Shown: positions 18,482-26,503 of the stretch, piece by piece
Layout of the letters: each line of letters starts with the position of its first letter
How positions within the stretch are numbered: the first letter of the stretch is position 1
NCBI GenBank assembly: GCA_017656145.1
Contig: JACDOI010000012.1
Coordinates: 1-54,732, forward strand
From: Bacillota bacterium
GTDB lineage: Bacteria; Bacillota; Limnochordia; Limnochordales; ZCTH02-B6
Length of the DNA stretch: 54,732 nucleotides
Direction of reading: 5' to 3'
Program-made: the position numbers and the translations under genes
The notes under the pieces: generated by a model
The model's input: the letters and a program-made list of their open reading frames with translations, nothing else
The model's database searches: none
Told to the model about the DNA's origin: nothing

Positions 18482-20005
18482 TTACGATCCTGCATGAGCA
18501 GGCGCCAGTAGCTCGGGCCGGTCGCTGCACACGCCGTCCACTCCCAGCTGCCGCAGCCCGTCAATCACCTCCGGGCGCTCCTCGTGCCAACAAATGATGC
18601 CTTTGCCGGCGGCATGCACGAGGTCGACATCGGCCCGGGTCAAGTACCGGTCCGGCCGGGGCCCGGCGCCTTCCCAGCAAAGATGCAGGTACGTTCCGCC
18701 AACCTCGACGAGCTGGGCCAAAAGCCCCGCGACGTCCCGGGGAGGCAGGCCCACCATCCACGCGGCGGGCAATTCGGGGGCGAGCTCCCGCACTGCCCGC
18801 ACGTCGTCGGGGCGAGCCGAGCCCACGATGCAATAGGGTGCGAGGCCGCTGGCCTGGATGGCTGTCACGACCGCCGGCGCCGCCGCGCCCTCTTTGACAT
18901 CCGCGTACACCCCCACCTGCTCGGCACGGCACAAGTCCAGGGCGTCTGCGAGCGTCAGCAGGCTTTCGTCGCAAACCTCGCCCGTCCGGGAATCCCGCAG
19001 GCGGAGCGTTTTCAGCTCTTTCCACGTGTGCGCCGCAACAGGACCCCGGCCGGTGGTCGCCCGATCGAGGAACGGATCGTGGATGACAACCGGCACCCCG
19101 TCCCGGCTCAGCCGCACGTCCATCTCCACCATGTCCGCGCCCAGCTGGGCCGCCAGGCGAATGGCTGCGGCGCTGTTTTCCGGCGCGTGAGCCGATGCCC
19201 CGCGGTGGGCGATGCGCAACCACCGGCGTTGATCGGCCGGGATCATCCGGGCCAGCTGCTTTTCCCACCACCCGACCCGATCCGGAATGACCGCCTCAAG
19301 CGCCTCCCAAGGGACGAGCTGCTCGGAGCCGATGGGAAATCGCCGGTTGAAGGCGAAGGACGGAACAAACCGCCGCTTTTCGAGATACGTGTGCACCAGG
19401 CGATCCGCCAGCGGTGTCTTGGCCGAAAGCCTTCCGGCAAACAGCGGCGTCACCCACACACCCCCGCAGCCGGCAAGGCGCTCGCACATGCGCACGACCG
19501 CCTCCCGTACCCGTTCAAAATCGCCCGGCTGCGCCGCCATCGCGTGCTTTCCGGGTTCGGCGTACAAAACCGGGTGGGTGTCCTCAAGGACCGCCCCACC
19601 CGGTTCGCCCAGTCGCATATCACGCCATTCCCCGTGGGCGCTGGCCTCCACCCGCACCGGCCGGCCGCCACCGTCGACGTACACCCACACGTGCTCAAGC
19701 TCGTACAAATGCTCGATGTCCCAGTCCCACCAGATCGCGTACTCGATGGCGAAGGCGGCCTGCGGGTCCCCGTTCGAGTTTAAGGATACATCACGGGGAA
19801 AAGACGGTGAACGGCCGCTTTGTCGGAAAATGCGGTAGCCCACGGCCTGGGGCCGGAAGGGCTCCCGCTCATCGAGCATGAGAATCGGGGCGAAGCGGGC
19901 CGCCAGCGCCCGCTCGCTTTCGTCCTGGACGACGTCAGGAAGGGGAGTTGCACCGCTCTCAAGGCCCGACTCCATCGGGCCCGAGGGGGCTTGCGTCACC
20001 GTCAT
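18482..20005 (-). CDS. Glycerophosphodiester phosphodiesterase with a fused N-terminal domain
   Basis: A 507-residue protein. Residues ~262-505 are a GDPD (UgpQ-like) domain that hydrolyses glycerophosphodiesters to glycerol-3-phosphate and an alcohol: RIAHRGASAHAPENS (His267, Glu276), then VEMDVRLSRDGVPVVIHD with metal and catalytic residues, and the C-terminal GVDGVCSDRPELL. Residues ~30-255 are a separate domain with FAPILMLDEREPFRPQAVGY, EYAIWWDWDIEHLYELEHVWVY and a Trp/Arg-rich end, loosely like Vps62/DUF946 proteins. No signal peptide is seen, so it is probably cytosolic. It is the last gene of the leftward ABC importer operon, its start overlapping the ATPase stop by ATGA, which supports glycerophosphodiester or glycerol-3-phosphate as the cargo. 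Confidence 0.85.
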   Translation of the reverse strand: MTVTQAPSGPMESGLESGATPLPDVVQDESERALAARFAPILMLDEREPFRPQAVGYRIFRQSGRSPSFPRDVSLNSNGDPQAAFAIEYAIWWDWDIEHLYELEHVWVYVDGGGRPVRVEASAHGEWRDMRLGEPGGAVLEDTHPVLYAEPGKHAMAAQPGDFERVREAVVRMCERLAGCGGVWVTPLFAGRLSAKTPLADRLVHTYLEKRRFVPSFAFNRRFPIGSEQLVPWEALEAVIPDRVGWWEKQLARMIPADQRRWLRIAHRGASAHAPENSAAAIRLAAQLGADMVEMDVRLSRDGVPVVIHDPFLDRATTGRGPVAAHTWKELKTLRLRDSRTGEVCDESLLTLADALDLCRAEQVGVYADVKEGAAAPAVVTAIQASGLAPYCIVGSARPDDVRAVRELAPELPAAWMVGLPPRDVAGLLAQLVEVGGTYLHLCWEGAGPRPDRYLTRADVDLVHAAGKGIICWHEERPEVIDGLRQLGVDGVCSDRPELLAPAHAGS

Positions 20006-21141
20006 GCGCCTCCTTTGGCTTCCACCCTCAAAGCGGGCTGTTCGCCCGCCCCAAGGTCCAAACGAACGCCGGTGACACCGTCGAACACGTGCAGCTTTTC
20101 GACTTCCAGCTGCAGGTAGACGGTGTCGCCGATCTTCGCTTCCGAGCTGCCGGGCACCAGCGCCCGGATAGACTGCTGACCGGCGCGCATATCCACCAAG
20201 GTGTCTCTGCCGAGGGGCTCCAGCATGAAGACTTGCGCCACTGGCAGCCCCGGGGCGGGTTCAGTCCGGAAGCGCAGGTCCTCGGGCCGGACGCCCAGCA
20301 CCACCTCGCGGCCTTCGGCCCGTTCAAGCTGGGGCCGGGCTGACGGGGGCAACTGGATGGTCAGTCCGGCCGTTTCAAGCCGCGGCATGCCACCGTCGTT
20401 CCGGAATTCCATCCGCACCAGGTTCATGGGCGGATCGCCGATGAATGAGGCGACGAACAGATTGGCCGGCCGCTCATACAGCTCCTGAGGTTTGCTCAGC
20501 TGCTCGATGACCCCGGACCGCATGACGGCAATGCGATCCGCCATGGTCAACGCCTCGATCTGATCGTGGGTGACCAGGATGGTGGTGATGCCCAATTCCC
20601 GCTGCAGCCTCTTGATCTCGGTGCGGGTCTCGATCCTGAGACGGGCGTCCAGGTTGCTCAACGGCTCGTCCAAAAGCAGAAGTTCCGGCTCTTTCACCAG
20701 CGCCCGGCACAAAGCCACCCGCTGCTGCTGGCCGCCGGAGAGCTGGCTCGGCTTTCGGGCCAGGAGCTCCTCGATCTGGGCGGTGCGGGCCACCTCCCGC
20801 ACCCGGCGCTCGATCTCTTCCCGCTTCGCTCGCCGCAGCCGCAAGGGGAACGCAATGTTGTCAAACACGGTCATATGGGGATAGAGGGCGTAGCTCTGAA
20901 AGACGAGCCCCACCCCCCGGCCTTTGGGCGGCACGTCGTTGACCCGCTGGTCATCGAAGTAAATGTCTCCCCGGGTCGGGCGGTAGATGCCGGCCAGCAT
21001 GAGCAAAATCGTCGACTTGCCGCAGCCGCTCGGGCCTAAAAGCGCCAAAAGCTCCCCGTCCTCGATGGACAAGTTCACGTCGTTGACGGCCACCACCGGT
21101 CCGAACGCTTTCGTCAATCCTTCCAGTCGTATGCGCGCCAA
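20002..21141 (-). CDS. ABC importer ATPase, UgpC/MsmK-like
   Basis: A 379-residue CUT1-type ATPase. Walker A GPSGCGKST, Q-loop VFQSYALYPHMTVFDNI, signature LSGGQQQRVALCRALV, Walker B LLLLDEPLSNLDARLR and H-loop LVTHDQIEAL are all intact. The C-terminal ~140 residues form the TOBE/MalK regulatory region (VLGVRPEDLRF, VFMLEPLGRDTLVDMRAG). TTG at 21141 starts 1 bp after the permease stop, with AAAGGGGG upstream. It serves the two permeases and the binding protein encoded upstream. Confidence 0.92.
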   Translation of the reverse strand: MARIRLEGLTKAFGPVVAVNDVNLSIEDGELLALLGPSGCGKSTILLMLAGIYRPTRGDIYFDDQRVNDVPPKGRGVGLVFQSYALYPHMTVFDNIAFPLRLRRAKREEIERRVREVARTAQIEELLARKPSQLSGGQQQRVALCRALVKEPELLLLDEPLSNLDARLRIETRTEIKRLQRELGITTILVTHDQIEALTMADRIAVMRSGVIEQLSKPQELYERPANLFVASFIGDPPMNLVRMEFRNDGGMPRLETAGLTIQLPPSARPQLERAEGREVVLGVRPEDLRFRTEPAPGLPVAQVFMLEPLGRDTLVDMRAGQQSIRALVPGSSEAKIGDTVYLQLEVEKLHVFDGVTGVRLDLGAGEQPALRVEAKGGA

Positions 21142-21142
21142 A

Positions 21143-22048
21143 TCAGCTGCCCCCTTTCGTACCGCCGATCGTCACCCGCATGAGGTACTTCTGGGTAAAG
21201 AAGAAAAACAGCAAGACGGGTGCGATATAAAACAGGGCGGTGGCCGACAAGAGTCCATAGTCTAGGAAGCGATAGTCGCCGACGATGGAGTTGATGTAGC
21301 TCGACAATGTCCAGGCGTTTTTGTCCTGGATGAAGGTGATGACGTAAATGTACTCAGACCAGCCGTAGATGAAGGAAAAGATAGAAATGGAAGCGACCCC
21401 GGGCATGACCTGAGGAAGCATGACCTTGTACCACGTCTGGATCCGCGATGCCCCGTCCACCAGCGCCGACATCTCCACGTCCCATGAAATCGCGTCGTAA
21501 AACCCCTTCATCACCCACACGCCCAACGGCAGCATCAGCGCCGCCTTGACCAAAAACACTCCCGGGATGCTGTTGAGCAAGCCCAAGGTGCGCAACACGT
21601 AATACGTCGCGATGAGGAGCGTAATGCCGGGAAACGCGTGGAGGATAAGGGTCAAGGCCAAAAACAAGCTGCGCCCCCGAAACTTCATGCGGGACAGGGC
21701 GTACGCGGTCGGCGTGGCCACCGCCACCATGGTCACTGTCATCCCGATCGCGAGCCACAGCGTGTTCCACGTCGTGCGCCACAGGTCTGGGTAATAGTCC
21801 GACGGCGGTTCCCACAAGAAACGCCAGTGCCGCAAGGTAAACCCCTCGGGCCAGACGCCGTGGACCAGTTCCGTACTGAACGAGTTCAGCACAAGCCATC
21901 CGTAGCCCGCGACCAGCGGCAACGACACGATGATCAAGAACGCGTACACACCGAAGGCGAGCGCCCGCTCCCGGCGCCGTTCCCGGGCCAAGACCCTGGG
22001 ATCCGCCCTCAGGCCCGCCGCCGGACGGTTCTGGGCCAGTTCAGGCAT
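21143..22048 (-). CDS. ABC importer permease, UgpE/MalG-like
   Basis: A 301-residue inner-membrane permease with six predicted segments after a basic cytoplasmic N-terminus. The coupling loop reads EMSALVDGASRIQTWYKVMLPQVMPG, the EAA motif of MalG-type subunits. It starts 1 bp after the previous permease gene, so the pair is translationally coupled. The GTG/ATG choice is clear: ATG at 22048. Confidence 0.92.
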   Translation of the reverse strand: MPELAQNRPAAGLRADPRVLARERRRERALAFGVYAFLIIVSLPLVAGYGWLVLNSFSTELVHGVWPEGFTLRHWRFLWEPPSDYYPDLWRTTWNTLWLAIGMTVTMVAVATPTAYALSRMKFRGRSLFLALTLILHAFPGITLLIATYYVLRTLGLLNSIPGVFLVKAALMLPLGVWVMKGFYDAISWDVEMSALVDGASRIQTWYKVMLPQVMPGVASISIFSFIYGWSEYIYVITFIQDKNAWTLSSYINSIVGDYRFLDYGLLSATALFYIAPVLLFFFFTQKYLMRVTIGGTKGGS

Positions 22049-22049
22049 G

Positions 22050-22955
22050 TCACATCACCTCGATCTTGGGCTCCGCCATCATATCCCGGAAGCGGAATAC
22101 CCGCCAGTAAACGATGGACGCCACCGTTCCCAAAACGACCAGGACGATGGAAAGGGCCGCGCCGTACCCGAACTCGTAGTTGGCAAAATACCCCCCGAAG
22201 GCCAGGTTGTAGGCGTACAGCGACCAGACCGTCGAGGCAAAGTACGGACCGCCCCCGGTAATGATGAGGATGTATTCATACGACGTCAGCAGCGACAACG
22301 TCTGATAGGCGGTGACAAACAAAAGCGGCCAGCGGATGAGGGGCAGCGTAACGTAGCGCACCTGCTGCAGCCACGTGGCCCCATCGGCCAGGGCCGCCCA
22401 CGAGTAGTCCCGCGGGATGGACTTAATGGCCGAATAAAAGATGACCATGCCGAAGGACGCCCCAATGATGCCGTTGGTCAAGACGATGACGGCCATCGGG
22501 TAGTCGGTGATCCAGTTGACCGGCCGGCCTCCCGCCGCGACCACCAGGCTATTGAGCAGCCCCGCTCCGGTCGGGTCCAAAATCCACATCCAGATGATCC
22601 CATACACGATGGGCGGCGTGAACCGGGGCAAGAGCCACAGCGCCTGAAAGACTCGGCCGATCCGATCCGGCACGAAGGTGGTGGCCAGCGCCAAAAGCAC
22701 CGCAAGCCCGACGTTGAACAACGCCAGCGTCGCAAACGTGTAGACGATGGTGTTCTGCAAAATGCCGGGCAGCAAAAAGTCCTCGGCCATCCGCAAGAAC
22801 GTGGCAAAGCCGACGAAATTCCACCGCAGCCGGAAATCCATGTCGGTAAAGCTCATGGCGGCGGTCATGACCGCGGGCACCGCGTAGAAGGCAACGACCA
22901 CGGCCAGCGCCGGCAACATCAACACCGCCAGCGCGACTTTTTGTCGGCGGGACAC
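22050..22955 (-). CDS. ABC importer permease, UgpA/MalF-like
   Basis: A 301-residue inner-membrane permease. The first segment is ALAVLMLPALAVVVAFYAVPAVM and the coupling loop is SWAALADGATWLQQVRYVTLPLIRWPLL. GTG at 22955 follows GGGAGGGAA with 5 nt spacing. It lies downstream of an intrinsic terminator that separates it from the binding-protein gene, so it should be made at lower level than the binding protein. Confidence 0.92.
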   Translation of the reverse strand: MSRRQKVALAVLMLPALAVVVAFYAVPAVMTAAMSFTDMDFRLRWNFVGFATFLRMAEDFLLPGILQNTIVYTFATLALFNVGLAVLLALATTFVPDRIGRVFQALWLLPRFTPPIVYGIIWMWILDPTGAGLLNSLVVAAGGRPVNWITDYPMAVIVLTNGIIGASFGMVIFYSAIKSIPRDYSWAALADGATWLQQVRYVTLPLIRWPLLFVTAYQTLSLLTSYEYILIITGGGPYFASTVWSLYAYNLAFGGYFANYEFGYGAALSIVLVVLGTVASIVYWRVFRFRDMMAEPKIEVM

Positions 22956-22970
22956 GGCACTTCCCTCCCG

Positions 22971-23017
22971 AAAAAACGCAAAGGGAACCCAGAGCTCCCG
23001 CTCCGGGCTCCCTTTGC
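22971..23017 (-). terminator. Intrinsic terminator between binding-protein and permease genes
   Basis: On the minus strand the arms 23003-23017 and 22978-22992 form a continuous 15-bp stem with two G-U wobbles and a 10-nt loop. GCG and a run of six T follow at 22976-22971. It begins 5 bp after the binding-protein stop codon. Such an element lets the binding protein be made in excess over the membrane subunits. Confidence 0.85.
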
Positions 23018-23021
23018 CGGA

Positions 23022-24401
23022 CTAGCGCACGATGAGGTCGTCTCCCAGTTCCGCCCGCAGCCGCCGCTCCAGCTGCTGGAGGGCTTGCTCGGGCCGCAGC
23101 GCCCCGGTTTCTACCGCTCCGATGGCGTCGTACAGCACGGTGTTATAGAAGCCGGAAGCCGGATGGGACGGCAGGAAGATCTGGTCCGGGACGAGGGTAG
23201 CCGTCGCCGCCAGGTACTCGTCCGCCGCGAACGTCGGAAACGCCGTCTGGGACTGCCGGATGGCCAGCTTCGCGCCTTCCAGCGCGTGGTTGGTGTTGAG
23301 GTCTACCGCGGATGCCAGCGTAATGAGCAATGCGGCCAGGTCCTTATGCTGGGACGCCTGGGTGACCATGTACGCCTGCGGCTGCCCTAGCTGGTTCGGG
23401 GTTCCCTCGGGATCGCCGGCGGGAATGAGCGTGAACCCGATGTTCTCCCACAGCTCATCCTCAGAAACGCCCAAGTCTCGCTGCCACTCGGCCCAGTTCC
23501 ACATGCCGCCGGTCAGCTGAATCCCGGCCGTTTCGTCCTGGACCAGGCTCCGGTGGACGGTAGGCCACGGCCACGAGGTCATCCCTTTGGGCAACAATCC
23601 CTCTTGGCTCATCGTCGAGAAGAAGTTCAGCGTCTTGAGCACCGCGTCCCGATCCAGTACAAGCTTCCCAGTGCCCGCGTCAAAGTACTGGCCGCCAAAG
23701 GCGACAATGTACTGGAAGAAGTCCGGTCCCGCGGTGGGCCGGTGGAGGAACGCCCATTCGACCAGACCCGCGTCCCGCATCTCGCGGCCGAGGTCCATCA
23801 GGTCGTCCAGCGTGAACTCCTTGTCCTTCACCCGGCGGGGGAGATCCTCGATGTCGGCCTCACTCCAGCCCAGCGCCCGGAGGTGGTCCTTGCGGTAAAA
23901 CACCATCCGAACCTCGATGTCCTGAGGCACGCCCCACCGCTTGCCGTCGAAACTGACCGACTCCCAAAGATGCGGGAAAACGTCTTGGTACGTCCAGGTC
24001 CAGTACCGGTCGATGTATTCGTCCATCGGCACGATCCAGCCCGCCCCGGCCCACGCGGGGATGTCCAGGTGGCTGGAGTTGATGATGTCCGGGATAGTTT
24101 CCGGATCCCCGCTCTCGAACGCGAGGATGGCCCGCCGCCGGAACGAATCCCACGACTCGGTCCAGAAGTCCGCTTCGATTTGCACCCGCACGTCGGCGCC
24201 GGCCGCCTCCAAAATCTGATTGAGCCGCTCCGCGGCCAGCTTCAGATTCTCCGCCCGGTAAAACGCCGGTGTGTCAGGTCCGATGGTCCAAGCCCGCAAT
24301 GTCACAATCTCTTGGGCAGCGGCCGCCGTGCCCAAACCAACGAGCAGGAACGCGCCGAGCGCCAGCGCAAGCCATCGGAAACGGCACTTAGTCGCTTCCA
24401 T
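23022..24401 (-). CDS. Extracellular substrate-binding protein (family 1, UgpB-like)
   Basis: A 459-residue secreted binding protein of the MalE/UgpB class. A signal peptide covers residues 1-34 (LALALGAFLLVGLGTAAAAQ; no lipobox Cys). The mature part has the usual two-lobe features: DIINSSHLDIPAWAGAGWIVPMDEYID, KRWGVPQDIEVRMVFYRKDHL and the Trp-rich MTSWPWPTVHRSLVQ/MWNWAEWQ segments likely lining the binding cleft. The ATG at 24401 is preceded by GGAGGAGG; the frame is open for 57 codons upstream but those do not look like a signal peptide. It is the first gene of the operon and is followed by a terminator. Substrate unproven: the GDPD gene suggests glycerophosphodiesters, while the LacI-type operator suggests a sugar or polyol. 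Confidence 0.88.
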   Translation of the reverse strand: MEATKCRFRWLALALGAFLLVGLGTAAAAQEIVTLRAWTIGPDTPAFYRAENLKLAAERLNQILEAAGADVRVQIEADFWTESWDSFRRRAILAFESGDPETIPDIINSSHLDIPAWAGAGWIVPMDEYIDRYWTWTYQDVFPHLWESVSFDGKRWGVPQDIEVRMVFYRKDHLRALGWSEADIEDLPRRVKDKEFTLDDLMDLGREMRDAGLVEWAFLHRPTAGPDFFQYIVAFGGQYFDAGTGKLVLDRDAVLKTLNFFSTMSQEGLLPKGMTSWPWPTVHRSLVQDETAGIQLTGGMWNWAEWQRDLGVSEDELWENIGFTLIPAGDPEGTPNQLGQPQAYMVTQASQHKDLAALLITLASAVDLNTNHALEGAKLAIRQSQTAFPTFAADEYLAATATLVPDQIFLPSHPASGFYNTVLYDAIGAVETGALRPEQALQQLERRLRAELGDDLIVR

Positions 24402-24539
24402 TGCGTCGTCATCCTCCTCCTTGCGGTTCTCTCGCGTGAATCTCTCCCGCCACGGAAGCGCTGCAGCCGACCCGGGCGATCCACCCCCTCCCAGCACAAA
24501 ACGTGAGCCCGCGATGCGGACGCCGAACCCACCAGCGCG

Positions 24540-24553
24540 TGAAAGCGCTTTCC
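24540..24553. promoter_or_regulatory. LacI/cre-type operator upstream of the Ugp-like operon
   Basis: GAAAGCGCTTTC at 24541-24552 is a perfect 12-bp palindrome matching the core of LacI/CcpA operators. It lies about 140 bp upstream of the binding-protein start and resembles the site in front of iolD (12086-12099). Confidence 0.65.
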
Positions 24554-24579
24554 GTTGAAGGTTACATTTCAACGTAACC
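24554..24579. repeat. Two interleaved 6-bp inverted repeats
   Basis: GTTGAA (24554-24559) is complementary to TTCAAC (24568-24573), and GGTTAC (24560-24565) is complementary to GTAACC (24574-24579). The arrangement A-B-A'-B' could be two overlapping dyad operators, or a pseudoknot if transcribed. It directly abuts the LacI-type palindrome. Confidence 0.6.
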
Positions 24580-24855
24580 CCTGATACTTCCTTCTGAGTA
24601 CAATCGGTGACATGCGACTGTTACAAGTCTTTTACACATCTTTGGGTCCGAAGGCCCGCACCGGGCCCAGCCGCGGTTACGACCAACAATCGATGCCGAT
24701 TCGATCCAAAGCGCCTGCTGCGCTCTCCGAGGAGGATCCAGCGCTTGCGGCGAACGAGTCTTGCGGCCGGGACGGCTCCCGCGGTCCCCGGAGTGGGGCC
24801 CAAGCTGCAAGGTTCCCCGGATGGGCCGCCGGATCTTTTCGGAGGTGACCGACCT

Positions 24856-26460
24856 GTGGGCGCGTTCGATTTCCGCTTTCCTTACGCTTCCCGGCGGAGC
24901 CCCGTCATGGGCCGGCGGGGTGCGGTTGCCACCAGCCATCCGCTGGCGGCCCAGGTGGGCTTGCGCATCCTGCAAGACGGCGGCAACGCGGTGGATGCGG
25001 CAGTAGCGACGGCCGCCGCGCTGACGGTGCTTGAACCGACCTCCAACGGCATCGGCGGCGACGCCTTCGCGCTCGTATGGGACGGCCGGCGGCTCCACGG
25101 GCTGAACGCCTCCGGCCGGGCCCCGCAAGCCTTGACACCGGAAGTCTTCTTCGAGCGGGGGCTCGACCGGGTTCCCACCGACGGGTGGCTGCCGGTGACC
25201 GTCCCCGGGGCGGTGTCGGCTTGGGCGGAGCTTGCCCGGCGATTCGGAAGCATGCCGCTGAAAGACCTCGTGGAACCCGCGGCCCGCTACGCCGAGGAGG
25301 GACACCCGGTTCCCCCGGTCATCGCCCGGTCGTGGCGCGCGGCCGCCCAGCGGTTCGGCCACCGCGACGACTTCCGGCAAACGTTTCTCCCCTGGGGCCG
25401 GCCTCCCAAAGCCGGCGAGCTGTGCGCCGGCCCCGATCCGGCCCGCACGTTGCGGCTCATCGGCGAGTCGGACGGGGAGGCTTTCTACCGGGGCGAGCTC
25501 GCCCGGGCCATCGCCCGGTATGCGGCCCAGACCGGCGGATACATCACTGAGGAGGACCTGGCCGCCCACCGGCCCGAATGGGTCGAGCCCATCAGCACCT
25601 CATACCGCGGGTTTCAAGTGTGGGAAATCCCGCCCAACGGCCAGGGGCTGGCCGCCCTCCTGGCGCTCAACATCCTGGAAGGAACCGATGTGGCGAGCCT
25701 TCCCCATCTGTCCGCGAAACAGCTCCACCTCGTGGCCGAAGCGCTGAAACTGGCGTTCGCCGATGCCCACCGTTACATCGCGGACCCGGCCCGCTCTCCG
25801 GTGCCCACCCGGGAGCTCTTGGACAAAGGGTACGCGGCGCGCCGGCGGGCGCTCATCGCTGGCGGGCGGGCGCTGGCCGAACCCCAGCCGGGCCTGCCGC
25901 GCGCGGGGGACACCGTCTATTTGTGCGCGGCGGACAGCGAAGGTCGCATGGTCTCCTACATCCAGTCCAATTACATGGGATTCGGCTCCGGCGTCGTCGT
26001 CCCGGGCACCGGGATCGCGCTACACAATCGGGGCGCCGGGTTCACCTTAGAAGAAGGCCATCCCAACCGGGTAGCGCCGGGCCAGCGGCCGTACCACACC
26101 ATCATCCCCGGCTTTTTGTCCAAGAACGGCGTGCCCCTGGCCGCCTTCGGTGTCATGGGCGGCGACATGCAGCCCCAAGGGCACGTGCAAGTCGTCACCG
26201 GCATAATCGACTACGGGCTCAACCCCCAGGCGGCTTTGGACGCCCCCAGAATCCGGGTGGCCGGCGCCCGGGACGTCCACCTGGAATCCTCCATCAGCAA
26301 GGATACGGCCCGGCAGCTGGCCGACTGGGGACACCAGGTGCACATGGAGTTTGAGGACGAGATGTTCGGCGGCGGGCAAATCATCTGGCGGGATCCCGAT
26401 ACGGGCGTGTTCATCGCGGGATCCGAGCCCCGAAAAGACGGCTCGGCCGCGGCCTGGTAA
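24856..26460 (+). CDS. Gamma-glutamyltransferase-family protein (YwrD-like)
   Basis: A 534-residue Ntn-hydrolase that would self-cleave into two subunits. The large-subunit part begins with GAVATSHPLAAQVGLRILQDGGNAVDAAVAT and EPTSNGIGGDAFALVW. The predicted nucleophile is the Thr in GDTVYLCAADSEGRM, followed by NYMGFGSGVVVPGTGI and MGGDMQPQGHVQVV. The classical TTH at the cleavage site is replaced by DTVY, as in YwrD-type members whose substrates are not classical glutathione. GTG at 24856 is chosen because GGAGGTGA lies 7 nt upstream; the open frame before it lacks family sequence. No signal peptide, so probably cytosolic. A glycine betaine importer follows 43 bp downstream, possibly co-transcribed. 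Confidence 0.9.
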   Translation: MGAFDFRFPYASRRSPVMGRRGAVATSHPLAAQVGLRILQDGGNAVDAAVATAAALTVLEPTSNGIGGDAFALVWDGRRLHGLNASGRAPQALTPEVFFERGLDRVPTDGWLPVTVPGAVSAWAELARRFGSMPLKDLVEPAARYAEEGHPVPPVIARSWRAAAQRFGHRDDFRQTFLPWGRPPKAGELCAGPDPARTLRLIGESDGEAFYRGELARAIARYAAQTGGYITEEDLAAHRPEWVEPISTSYRGFQVWEIPPNGQGLAALLALNILEGTDVASLPHLSAKQLHLVAEALKLAFADAHRYIADPARSPVPTRELLDKGYAARRRALIAGGRALAEPQPGLPRAGDTVYLCAADSEGRMVSYIQSNYMGFGSGVVVPGTGIALHNRGAGFTLEEGHPNRVAPGQRPYHTIIPGFLSKNGVPLAAFGVMGGDMQPQGHVQVVTGIIDYGLNPQAALDAPRIRVAGARDVHLESSISKDTARQLADWGHQVHMEFEDEMFGGGQIIWRDPDTGVFIAGSEPRKDGSAAAW

Positions 26461-26503
26461 AGAAGCGGCACATGCGCCGGAGTCCACGGGGAACCCTAAT
26501 CCC

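Larger units (their letters stand above)
24402..24855. promoter_or_regulatory. Divergent control region between binding-protein and ggt-like genes
   Basis: This 454-bp stretch has no supported gene. It holds the perfect palindrome at 24541-24552, two interleaved inverted repeats at 24554-24579, a possible minus-strand promoter near 24625-24600, and a 250-nt leader before the ggt-like gene. In that leader, GGCCCA at 24797 and TGGGCC at 24822 can pair ahead of a short TTTT. Open frames crossing it show no family sequence. Confidence 0.5.

Noticed and set aside
24453-24466. A second operator-like sequence CGGAAGCGCTGCA near the binding-protein start
   Set aside because: Only one half-site matches; the other half differs by an indel, so it was not listed as a site although weak binding cannot be excluded.
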